A stretch of 14,726 bases of DNA, from the NCBI GenBank assembly GCA_029268165.1, contig JAJUGM010000031.1, forward strand, positions 1 through 14,726, read 5' to 3'. The first letter of the stretch is position 1. Each line of letters starts with the position of its first letter. Positions 6,442-12,803 of the stretch are shown one piece after another. Position numbers and translations under genes: made by a program. Origin of the DNA: Bacteroidota bacterium. Lineage in GTDB: Bacteria > Bacteroidota > Bacteroidia > Bacteroidales > UBA10428. The notes beneath the pieces were generated by a model. It saw nothing but the letters and a program-made list of their open reading frames with translations. It had not been told where the DNA came from and searched no databases.

Positions 6442-7254
6442 ATGAGCCATACAATAGCAATTCTGGGTGGTGGTAATCTGGGTACAGCTTTGGCAAAAGG
6501 GCTTCTGGCATCACAACAATTTGAATTAAAAGATATTATTCTTACCGATAAACGAGGCCACCGAATAAACTATTTAAAAGAAAAGGGTTTTAATGTCAGC
6601 GATAATAATGCCCAAGCTGTGCGTCAGGCTAAAATTGTTGTCATGTCAGTTAAACCCCAGCAGTTTCATGATCTGGCTGAAGAAATAAAGGATTATATAA
6701 CTGATAAACAGATTATTGTTTCAACAATTACTGGTATAACACTCCGGGAGATTGAGAATTCGATAGGTAAAGTGCCTTTATTCAGGGTTATGCCCAATAC
6801 TGCCTTGTCTATTTGCGAATCAATGACCTGTATTGCCTCGAAAAACTGTAACGCAGAGCAGGAAAAGATGATCACTTCCATGTTTGACAAGATGGGAAAA
6901 ACACTAAAAATATCAGAAGACATGATGAGTGCAGCAACTGTTGTTGGAGCCTGCGGTATTGCTTTTGCATTACGCTTTATGCGGGCTATGTCGCAAGGAG
7001 GCATTGAAATCGGCTTTAATTCTGAGATGTCACAGCTCATTACTGCGCAAACAGTGAAAGGTGCAGCAATGCTAATTATCGAAACTGATAATCACCCTGA
7101 ACGTGAAATTGACAAAGTCACTACCCCTCAGGGAATTACAATATCAGGGCTTAATGAAATGGAACACCAGGGATTGAGTTCGGCTGTGATACGCGGACTG
7201 GTGACTTCGTATGATAAGCTGGAAAAACTGGCCGCTAAGGATAATAAATTATAA
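6442..7254 (+). CDS. proC: Pyrroline-5-carboxylate reductase
   Basis: ProC reduces 1-pyrroline-5-carboxylate to proline with NAD(P)H, the last step of proline synthesis. The 270-residue protein opens with the Rossmann motif A-I-L-G-G-G-N-L-G (6-14), then S-V-K-P-Q-Q (69-74), R-V-M-P-N-T-A (115-121), and the family signature around V-T-T-P-Q-G-I-T-I-S-G-L (226-237). The substrate-loop region, usually L-S-G-S-G-P-A-Y, reads V-V-G-A-C-G-I-A-F (167-175); I recall this variant from other Bacteroidota homologues, so it looks like a lineage feature and not damage. The start is the only suitable ATG and directly precedes the nucleotide-binding strand. It stands alone between the pgk terminator and the cysE promoter. 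Confidence 0.95.
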   Translation: MSHTIAILGGGNLGTALAKGLLASQQFELKDIILTDKRGHRINYLKEKGFNVSDNNAQAVRQAKIVVMSVKPQQFHDLAEEIKDYITDKQIIVSTITGITLREIENSIGKVPLFRVMPNTALSICESMTCIASKNCNAEQEKMITSMFDKMGKTLKISEDMMSAATVVGACGIAFALRFMRAMSQGGIEIGFNSEMSQLITAQTVKGAAMLIIETDNHPEREIDKVTTPQGITISGLNEMEHQGLSSAVIRGLVTSYDKLEKLAAKDNKL

Positions 7255-7275
7255 TATAAAAAAAGACTTTTATAT
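7254..7275 (+). terminator. Weak AT-only hairpin at the end of proC
   Basis: ATATAAAA (7254-7261) and TTTTATAT (7268-7275) form a perfect 8-base stem with a 6-base loop, starting at the last base of the proC stop codon. It contains no G-C pair and has no clean T-tract behind it, so termination would be inefficient at best; cysE could receive read-through. Confidence 0.25.
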
Positions 7276-7286
7276 CTGAAATTAAT

Positions 7287-7294
7287 TATATTTG
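7287..7294 (+). promoter_or_regulatory. Likely cysE promoter -7 box
   Basis: TATATTTG matches TAnnTTTG exactly and lies 20 bases before the cysE ATG, implying a leader of about 14 bases. A -33 TTG is not clear. Confidence 0.45.
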
Positions 7295-7314
7295 CCTGAT
7301 AATTATTTTAAAAC

Positions 7315-8154
7315 ATGATTTCGATTGAAAAATTTCCCGAATACCTTTTTAATGAATACAACAATTTTAAAAAGGAAGTGCCATCCATGATCAAAGCACA
7401 TCAGTTTATTGATAACCTGATCTATTTTCTGTTTCCTTTTAAGGCTGATAAAAAATGCAACATACCGTTAATTGAATTAAATCTGGCTCAGCTGCAAATT
7501 GACCTAAGGGATATCCTTACTCCAATGGAACCGGTATTAAAGGATTCGGTAAGCGGCATAACTGCGAAGTTTTTCAGCAGGGTGCCAGTCATATATGAAA
7601 GTCTTATTAAAGATGCCAGGCTTTTTGTTGATTTTGATCCTGCTGCAAGGGCAGTGGAAAGTGTTATTCTGTATTATCCGGGTTTTTATGCTATTGCTGT
7701 TTACAGGCTGGCGCATGAACTGTTCAAGTTAAAAATACCCTATTTGCCCAGAATGATAGCCGAATATGCCCACAGCAAAACAGGCATTGATATTCATCCG
7801 GGAGCTGAAATTGGTGACCATTTTTTTATTGACCATGGTACAGGTATTGTTATTGGCGAAACTACGATAGTCGGCAATAATGTGAAAATATATCAGGGAG
7901 TTACACTTGGTGCAATGAGTGTTGACAAGTCAATGCAGGGAAAAAAAAGGCATCCGACCATTGAAGATAATGTAATTATTTACTCTGGCAGTACCATATT
8001 GGGCGGAGATACTGTTGTCGGGCATGATACTGTTGTGGGCGGGAATGTGTGGCTCACCAGGAGTGTTCCCCCTTATTCGGTTGTCTATCACGAGAGTAAG
8101 GTGGTTATCCGCGACAGTAAAAACTATAAAGAGCCTATTAATTTTGTTATATAA
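7315..8154 (+). CDS. cysE: Serine O-acetyltransferase
   Basis: This enzyme makes O-acetylserine from serine and acetyl-CoA, the entry step of cysteine synthesis. The N-terminal half is helical. The C-terminal half (about 155-255) is a left-handed beta-helix of hexapeptide repeats: G-I-D-I-H-P-G-A-E-I-G (157-167), I-D-H-G-T-G-I-V-I-G-E (172-182) with the probable catalytic His174, and G-K-K-R-H-P-T-I (209-216) with His213. The layout resembles the longer EpsC-type form common in Bacteroidota. The protein ends in isoleucine (I-N-F-V-I), the residue that CysE proteins insert into the CysK active site to form the cysteine synthase complex; whether it does so here is inferred. cysK follows after 158 bases on the same strand, supporting a shared pathway. 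Confidence 0.93.
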   Translation: MISIEKFPEYLFNEYNNFKKEVPSMIKAHQFIDNLIYFLFPFKADKKCNIPLIELNLAQLQIDLRDILTPMEPVLKDSVSGITAKFFSRVPVIYESLIKDARLFVDFDPAARAVESVILYYPGFYAIAVYRLAHELFKLKIPYLPRMIAEYAHSKTGIDIHPGAEIGDHFFIDHGTGIVIGETTIVGNNVKIYQGVTLGAMSVDKSMQGKKRHPTIEDNVIIYSGSTILGGDTVVGHDTVVGGNVWLTRSVPPYSVVYHESKVVIRDSKNYKEPINFVI

Positions 8155-8208
8155 CTGCATGAGGCATTTGTTTTTCATCATTTCTATCTGGTTTCATACC
8201 TGTTGCTG

Positions 8209-8224
8209 TCCCTCGTCAGAGGGA
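8209..8224 (+). repeat. Small GC-rich hairpin downstream of cysE
   Basis: TCCCTC (8209-8214) and GAGGGA (8219-8224) form a perfect 6-base stem with a GTCA loop, 55 bases after the cysE stop. It is terminator-sized, but the following bases (TAAATTAC) are not a T-tract, so its function is uncertain. Confidence 0.35.
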
Positions 8225-8258
8225 TAAATTACTTGTTACCGGGTATAAATTACCTGTT
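8224..8258 (+). repeat. Direct repeat upstream of cysK, possible operator
   Basis: ATAAATTAC occurs at 8224-8232 and again at 8245-8253, exactly 21 bases apart (two helical turns), each followed by C/T-TGTT. The pair lies 55-90 bases before the cysK start. Same-face spacing suggests a regulator site, for example for sulfur supply, but AT-rich repeats arise easily by chance here. Confidence 0.25.
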
Positions 8259-8312
8259 TAATAACTCATAATCATCATTTATAATTATTTTTTTAATATA
8301 TAATAAACAGAT

Positions 8313-9224
8313 ATGAAAGCAAACAACATATTAGAAACTATTGGCAATACGCCACATGTAAAAATCAACCATTTGTTTCCTTCAACGCACGAAGTATGGT
8401 ATAAGCTCGAACGTACCAATCCGGGTGGCAGTATTAAAGACAGGATAGCACTTTCAATGATTGAAGATGCTGAAAAGAAAGGTATTTTGAAACCAGGTTC
8501 AGTTATTGTTGAACCGACCTCAGGTAATACGGGTATTGGTCTGGCTATGGTAGCCGCAGTAAAAAAATACCGGTTGATTCTGGTAATGCCCGAATCCATG
8601 TCGGTTGAACGCAGGAAGATAATGGCTGCCTATGGTGCCGAATTTGAACTTACCTCCCGAGAAAAGGGGATGAAAGGTGCCATTGAAAAGGCTTATGAAA
8701 TAGCTGCTGCAAATACCAATGTTTGGATCCCTCAGCAATTTGAAAATGAGGCCAATATTGAAATACACCGCAACACTACAGCCATGGAAATTTTGCATGA
8801 TTTCCCTGATGGTATTGATTTTCTGATTACAGGAGTAGGAACAGGTGGGCATATAACAGGAGTGGCTGAAGTATTAAAAGCGAAATTTAAAAAACTTAAA
8901 GTTTTTGCTGTAGAACCTGAACTCTCACCCGTTATAAGCGGCGGCCAGCCGGCTCCACACCCCATTCAGGGCATAGGCGCCGGATTTATACCAAAAAATC
9001 TGCACAAGGAAATTCTTGATGGGGTGATTACTATTTCAAAAGAAGAAGCTTTTGAATATGCCCGGCGTATTGCCAAAGAGGAAGGCATATTTGTTGGAAT
9101 ATCATCGGGTGCAGCGCTGGCTGCTGTGGCAAAAAAACTACCGGATATCCCTGCAGGATCAGTAATATTAGCCTTCAATTATGACACCGGCGAACGCTAT
9201 CTTTCGGTAGAAGGGCTTTTTTAA
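8313..9224 (+). CDS. cysK: Cysteine synthase A (O-acetylserine sulfhydrylase)
   Basis: This PLP enzyme joins O-acetylserine and sulfide to give cysteine. The PLP lysine is Lys42 in N-P-G-G-S-I-K-D-R (36-44). Also visible are E-P-T-S-G-N-T-G (67-74) for the substrate carboxylate, G-V-G-T-G-G-H-I-T-G (174-183) for the phosphate, S-P-V-I-S-G-G and G-I-G-A-G-F-I-P in the second domain, and G-I-S-S-G-A near the end. The P-H-P-I-Q-G-I-G-A-G-F stretch and the length of 303 residues favour CysK over CysM. The start ATG is followed at once by the conserved I-L-E-T-I-G-N-T-P. It follows cysE on the same strand with a 158-base gap, so it could be co-transcribed or have its own promoter; no strong -7 box was found. 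Confidence 0.95.
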   Translation: MKANNILETIGNTPHVKINHLFPSTHEVWYKLERTNPGGSIKDRIALSMIEDAEKKGILKPGSVIVEPTSGNTGIGLAMVAAVKKYRLILVMPESMSVERRKIMAAYGAEFELTSREKGMKGAIEKAYEIAAANTNVWIPQQFENEANIEIHRNTTAMEILHDFPDGIDFLITGVGTGGHITGVAEVLKAKFKKLKVFAVEPELSPVISGGQPAPHPIQGIGAGFIPKNLHKEILDGVITISKEEAFEYARRIAKEEGIFVGISSGAALAAVAKKLPDIPAGSVILAFNYDTGERYLSVEGLF

Positions 9225-9264
9225 CCCGGATTAGTTATTAGGGAGAGAAAAGAACTAATGACTT

Positions 9265-9374
9265 CCCCGATTTAGAAAAACTTAACCCCGATAATACATT
9301 AAAAAATGCGTGAACAACAAGGCATTTGTAATCAATTCCGAGGGATTAGAATTGAAACTATCACTAAATCGGGG
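9265..9374 (+). ncRNA. Candidate structured RNA element (three-way junction, alternative pairing)
   Basis: A perfect 11-base outer stem, CCCCGATTTAG (9265-9275) and CTAAATCGGGG (9364-9374), encloses two inner hairpins: AAATGC (9304-9309) with GCATTT (9322-9327), and TCAATTC (9332-9338) with GAATTGA (9349-9355). A second CCCCGAT at 9286-9292, 21 bases after the first, can pair with the same right arm, allowing an alternative fold. It lies 40 bases after cysK. The strand is a guess; no promoter is evident, and it could equally be a DNA repeat element. Confidence 0.35.
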
Positions 9375-9518
9375 TAATCGATTTGTCATCGCAAAACATT
9401 AATATTCCTTAAGAAATGTTTTTCTGTTTATAAATGTCTGATTCCGAGATATCAGAACAAATAATCATGAAAATAATCCAATGTTTTCGGGATGGGGGTT
9501 TCAATGATAAAACAATAA

Positions 9519-9547
9519 ATTTTTCTAATGGCAGTCATTAGAAAAAT
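9519..9547. repeat. 12-base perfect hairpin
   Basis: ATTTTTCTAATG (9519-9530) and CATTAGAAAAAT (9536-9547) pair perfectly around a GCAGT loop. The T-run lies in the 5' arm on either strand, so it is not a textbook terminator in either direction, although its place between convergent genes suits a transcription-end role. Confidence 0.6.
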
Positions 9548-9634
9548 AAGGCTAATAACAAATCCGGGTTTAAGCCTTCTTGCCCATATAGGCTCGGGAA
9601 TAAAAATAAAAAGTCAGCAGGGAATCCTTAATTT

Positions 9635-9662
9635 ATTGCCGTTGGCTTAAGCCAACGACAAT
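9635..9662. repeat. 18-base perfect palindrome with extended arms
   Basis: CGTTGGCTTAAGCCAACG (9640-9657) is identical to its own complement. After one mismatched pair, ATTG (9635-9638) and CAAT (9659-9662) extend the arms. It sits 71 bases from the glgB stop. I recall similar GTTGGCTTAAGCCAAC repeats in intergenic regions of Bacteroidota, but cannot confirm this here. Possible roles are a dispersed repeat or a terminator for glgB. Confidence 0.6.
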
Positions 9663-9732
9663 TGATAATCAGCAACATACAGTATCCAAGAGCCTTCACA
9701 AATGCTTTGTATAATGAGCACTATTTAAAAAA

Positions 9733-11748
9733 TCAATAAATTTTCGGCGTTGGCAGATGTTTAAACACAAGTGCTGTGCGGCTGGGAATATAAATTTTCA
9801 GCACATCGGGTGATGAAATTTTACCGATTCGTTGGGTATAATAAATAATTGATTCGTCAACATGGCCAAATCCGCCATATTTTACGTTGTCTGTGTTGAG
9901 TACTACTTTATATTTACCGCCTTCTACACAAATACCGTAATCAGTAAATGACTTCACCGGATTAAAATTAAAGACAAACAGAAAGCTCTTCCGGCTGAAA
10001 GCCAATACCTGGTCTGACACATTATCATGATGAAGGTGGCAGTATTCCTGTTTAAGAATATCTTCTTTCTTGATGAGCATAATCATATCACGGTCAAAAT
10101 CGCTCAGGTAATGATACTTAAGATCGGGATTATCCATCAGGTGCCATTGACGGCGGGCATAGTGAAATGACCAGTTGTTGCCTTCCCTTGGGAAATCAAT
10201 CCATTCGGGATGGCCAAATTCATTTCCCATAAAATTGAGATAGGCCCCTCCTGCTGTAGCTATGGTAATAAGGCGAATCATCTTGTGCAGGGCTATGCCC
10301 CTGTCAATGATAAGATTCTGGGATGATTTATTCATGTGAAAATACATTTCTTTGTCCATAAGCCTGAAAACAATGGTTTTATCGCCAACCAGAGCCTGAT
10401 CGTGCGATTCGGCGTATGAAACGGTTTTTTCATCCTGCCTTTTTCTCGTTAGTTCATAAAACAATTGTGATACATTCCATTTTTCATCGGGCAGTTCTTT
10501 AATAATTTTTATCCAGTAATCGGGCACACCCATAGCCATGCGGTAATCAAACCCATAGCCACATTCTTCTATGGGCGCTGCCAGACCAGGCATACCGCTC
10601 ATTTCTTCGGCAATGGTAACGGCAAACGGATTAACCTGATGAATGAGTTTGTTGGCAAGCGTCAGGTATATTATAGCGTCTTCATCCTGCCCTCCGTCGA
10701 AATACATGTCGTAGCTTGTGAAATTTCTTGAAAGGCCATGGTCATAATATAACATACTGGTAACCCCGTCAAAGCGGAATCCGTCGAACTTATATTCTTC
10801 AAGCCAGAATTTGCAGTTTGAAAGTAAAAAATGCAACACTTCATTTTTACCATAGTCAAAACATAATGAGTCCCATGCAATGTGCTCGCGGCGAGGACCA
10901 TCGTGAAAATACTGATAAGTTGTGCCGTCAAAGCGTGCCAGTCCCTCAAGTTCATTCTTTACCGAATGTGAATGCACAAGGTCCATAATTACAGCAATTC
11001 CTTCAGCATGGGCTTCGTCAATGAGCATTTTTAATTCCTCGGGTGTCCCAAATCGTGATGAAACAGCAAAAAAATTAGAAACATGGTATCCAAATGAGCC
11101 ATAATAGGGATGTTCCTGAATAGCCATAAGCTGGATAGCATTATATCCGGCTTTAATTATTCTTGGAAGTACCTGTTCCCTGAATTCGTTAAATGTTGCT
11201 ATTTTTTCCTTTTCAGTTGACATTCCGATGTGCGCTTCGTAGATAAACAAGGGGTCGCGGTTGGCAATAACCTGGCTGTTTTTCCAATAATAAGGTTGAT
11301 CAGGATTCCATACCTGAGCATCAAAATTTTTTGTTATTTCATCCTGGATAACCCTTTTAGCATAAGATGGCAGACGATAGCCATGTCCCCCAGGCCAGTA
11401 AACTGAAAGCTTGAATAAATTTCCATGCCTGATAGCATCAACGGGTAAGGTAATTTCCCATACTCCATGCGGCATTGACTGAAGTGAGAATTCAGGTTTT
11501 TCTTTCCATTCCGAAAATTCTCCCACCAGATAAATTTTTGTAGCATTAGGTGCCCATTCTCTGAATATCCAGTGAGCAGCTGATTTTTGAAGACCAAAAT
11601 AAAGATACCCTGTGGCAAAATCACCTAGGGTTTGATGGTTTGCAATAAGATTCTTTTCTTTCTGTAAGACCTTTTTTGCCCGAGAGCTTATTTTTTCACT
11701 ATAAGGCGTAAGCCATGGGTCTTTTTTGACTATGCCCGGTATTGCCAT
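9733..11748 (-). CDS. glgB: 1,4-alpha-glucan branching enzyme (GH13, eukaryote-like GBE type)
   Basis: The enzyme cuts alpha-1,4 glucan chains and re-attaches them by alpha-1,6 links in glycogen. The 671-residue protein begins with a short helical part and a CBM48 domain (W-A-P-N-A-T-K-I-Y-L-V-G-E-F-S-E-W, 65-81), then the GH13 barrel: I-M-D-L-V-H-S-H (254-261), G-F-R-F-D-G-V-T (323-330) with nucleophile Asp327, T-I-A-E-E-M-S-G (378-385) with acid/base Glu381, and S-Y-A-E-S-H-D (444-450) with Asp450. The C-terminal beta domain ends in a T-A-L-V-F-K-H-L-like stretch. The domain layout and E-E-M-S-G-M-P motif fit the GH13 subfamily 8 enzymes shared by eukaryotes and Bacteroidota, not the classic E. 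coli type. It is a single gene diverging from ribF, with no other glycogen genes in the window. Confidence 0.95.
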   Translation of the reverse strand: MAIPGIVKKDPWLTPYSEKISSRAKKVLQKEKNLIANHQTLGDFATGYLYFGLQKSAAHWIFREWAPNATKIYLVGEFSEWKEKPEFSLQSMPHGVWEITLPVDAIRHGNLFKLSVYWPGGHGYRLPSYAKRVIQDEITKNFDAQVWNPDQPYYWKNSQVIANRDPLFIYEAHIGMSTEKEKIATFNEFREQVLPRIIKAGYNAIQLMAIQEHPYYGSFGYHVSNFFAVSSRFGTPEELKMLIDEAHAEGIAVIMDLVHSHSVKNELEGLARFDGTTYQYFHDGPRREHIAWDSLCFDYGKNEVLHFLLSNCKFWLEEYKFDGFRFDGVTSMLYYDHGLSRNFTSYDMYFDGGQDEDAIIYLTLANKLIHQVNPFAVTIAEEMSGMPGLAAPIEECGYGFDYRMAMGVPDYWIKIIKELPDEKWNVSQLFYELTRKRQDEKTVSYAESHDQALVGDKTIVFRLMDKEMYFHMNKSSQNLIIDRGIALHKMIRLITIATAGGAYLNFMGNEFGHPEWIDFPREGNNWSFHYARRQWHLMDNPDLKYHYLSDFDRDMIMLIKKEDILKQEYCHLHHDNVSDQVLAFSRKSFLFVFNFNPVKSFTDYGICVEGGKYKVVLNTDNVKYGGFGHVDESIIYYTQRIGKISSPDVLKIYIPSRTALVFKHLPTPKIY

Positions 11749-11816
11749 TCTGATTTTAAACTTAATATTTTACAATTTACTGATTTTTTAAAATAATAAA
11801 ATTAAAGGTTAAATAT

Positions 11817-11824
11817 TATTTTTG
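11817..11824 (+). promoter_or_regulatory. Likely ribF promoter -7 box
   Basis: TATTTTTG matches TAnnTTTG exactly. Transcription would begin near 11831, which places the upstream TTG codons at 11833 and 11836 at the very 5' end of the message and supports the TTG at 11854 as the ribF start, with a leader of about 23 bases. The 84-base gap also has to hold the glgB promoter, for which I see no confident box. Confidence 0.5.
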
Positions 11825-11853
11825 CACTTTAATTGTTGATTCCGGCAAATCAT

Positions 11854-12789
11854 TTGAATATTTATCATGACATATCTACGTTTCATGGCCGCAATACAGT
11901 GACCACCATTGGAATTTTTGACGGGGTACATGCAGGCCATCAGTTGATTTTTAAACGCCTTATTGAGTTAGGTTCGCAATATCACAATGAAACAGTTATA
12001 ATAACACTCTGGCCGCATCCAAGGATGGTGTTGCAACCTTTTGAAAAGCTCTGGCTTCTTTCAACACTCGACGAAAAAATAGAGTTGATGAGGCAATATC
12101 CCATAGATCATCTGATAATATTGCCATTTACTGCAGAATTTGCTCAGACAACCTATGAAGATTTTATACGGACGTATCTTTATGAAAAAATCGGGGCAAG
12201 CCATGTAGTGGTAGGTTATAATCACCACTTTGGCAGAAACCGGCAGGGCAGTTTTGAGAGCCTGCTGAAAAGTTCATCGGTATATGGCTTTTCAGCTGAA
12301 AGGATGAATCCTGTTGTGGTAAATAATACCGAAGTGAGCTCCTCAGCTATCCGCCGCAGTATATCTATTGGCAATGTGGTGTTTGCTAATGAAGCGCTGG
12401 GATATGAATACTTTGTACAGGGCGAAGTGATAAGAGGTTCACGCATGGGCCGAAGGCTTGGTTACCCCACTGCCAACATTGCCATTAACAATCCACAGAA
12501 ACTTATGCCGCGTAATGGCGTATATGCAGTTAAAGTGGAATGGAACGGGCAACTATATAAAGGTATGGCCAATATTGGCGTGAGACCTACTATTGAAAGC
12601 CAGGTGCATGAGCAGACCCTCGAAGTACATATTTTTAATTTTACTGAAGAAATATACGGCGAAAGATTAAAAGTGTATTTTGTTGACAGAATCAGAAATG
12701 AAGTTAAATTTGCATCTGTATATAATCTGATAAAACAGCTCGATGAAGATAAAAAGGAAGTATTATCCCGTTTGAATCAAAAAGTATAA
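11854..12789 (+). CDS. ribF: Bifunctional riboflavin kinase / FAD synthetase
   Basis: RibF phosphorylates riboflavin to FMN and adenylates FMN to FAD. With a TTG start at 11854 it has 311 residues. The N-terminal nucleotidyltransferase domain shows T-I-G-I-F-D-G-V-H-A-G-H (18-29), G-Y-N-H-H-F-G-R-N-R-Q-G (121-132) and V-S-S-S-A-I-R (161-167). The C-terminal kinase domain shows R-G-x-R-M-G-R-R-L-G-Y-P-T-A-N (194-208), with the P-T-A-N motif, and L-E-V-H-I-F-N-F (256-263), with the probable catalytic Glu257. No ATG lies near the N-terminus. The frame could begin at TTG 11833, but 11854 gives the family-like start x-N-I-Y-H-D-I and fits the promoter. ahcY follows 14 bases downstream, so the two are likely co-transcribed. 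Confidence 0.93.
   Translation: MNIYHDISTFHGRNTVTTIGIFDGVHAGHQLIFKRLIELGSQYHNETVIITLWPHPRMVLQPFEKLWLLSTLDEKIELMRQYPIDHLIILPFTAEFAQTTYEDFIRTYLYEKIGASHVVVGYNHHFGRNRQGSFESLLKSSSVYGFSAERMNPVVVNNTEVSSSAIRRSISIGNVVFANEALGYEYFVQGEVIRGSRMGRRLGYPTANIAINNPQKLMPRNGVYAVKVEWNGQLYKGMANIGVRPTIESQVHEQTLEVHIFNFTEEIYGERLKVYFVDRIRNEVKFASVYNLIKQLDEDKKEVLSRLNQKV
12683..12712 (+). promoter_or_regulatory. Possible internal promoter for ahcY
   Basis: Within the end of ribF, TTG (12683-12685) and TAAATTTG (12705-12712) are 19 bases apart and match the Bacteroidota -33/-7 pattern, 91 bases before the ahcY ATG. Being inside coding sequence, the match may be accidental. Confidence 0.3.
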
Positions 12790-12803
12790 TTCTTATAAAA
12801 ATT

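Larger units (their letters stand above)
9225..9732. other. 508-base non-coding gap between convergent cysK and glgB, rich in inverted repeats
   Basis: No credible gene is present; the longest thing resembling a reading frame near its left end is 23 codons (9306-9377) without recognisable features. The gap instead contains several separate fold-back segments: a possible three-way junction at 9265-9374, a 12-base hairpin at 9519-9547 and an 18-base perfect palindrome at 9640-9657. Neither flanking gene shows a standard intrinsic terminator, so one or more of these may serve to end transcription. Confidence 0.7.

Noticed and set aside
6442..7254. Changed G-A-C-G-I loop of ProC as a sign of inactivation
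   Set aside because: All other motifs are intact and the variant is familiar from other Bacteroidota ProC proteins.
9260..9300. The two CCCCGAT copies as further members of the RHS-insertion palindrome family
   Set aside because: The partner half-site is 11 bases long and about 90 bases away, not the compact 3-4 base loop form, and the flanking sequence differs.
9306..9377. 23-codon frame starting with ATG inside the fold-back segment after cysK
   Set aside because: Too short to judge, no ribosome binding signal, and its ends are dictated by the stem sequences.
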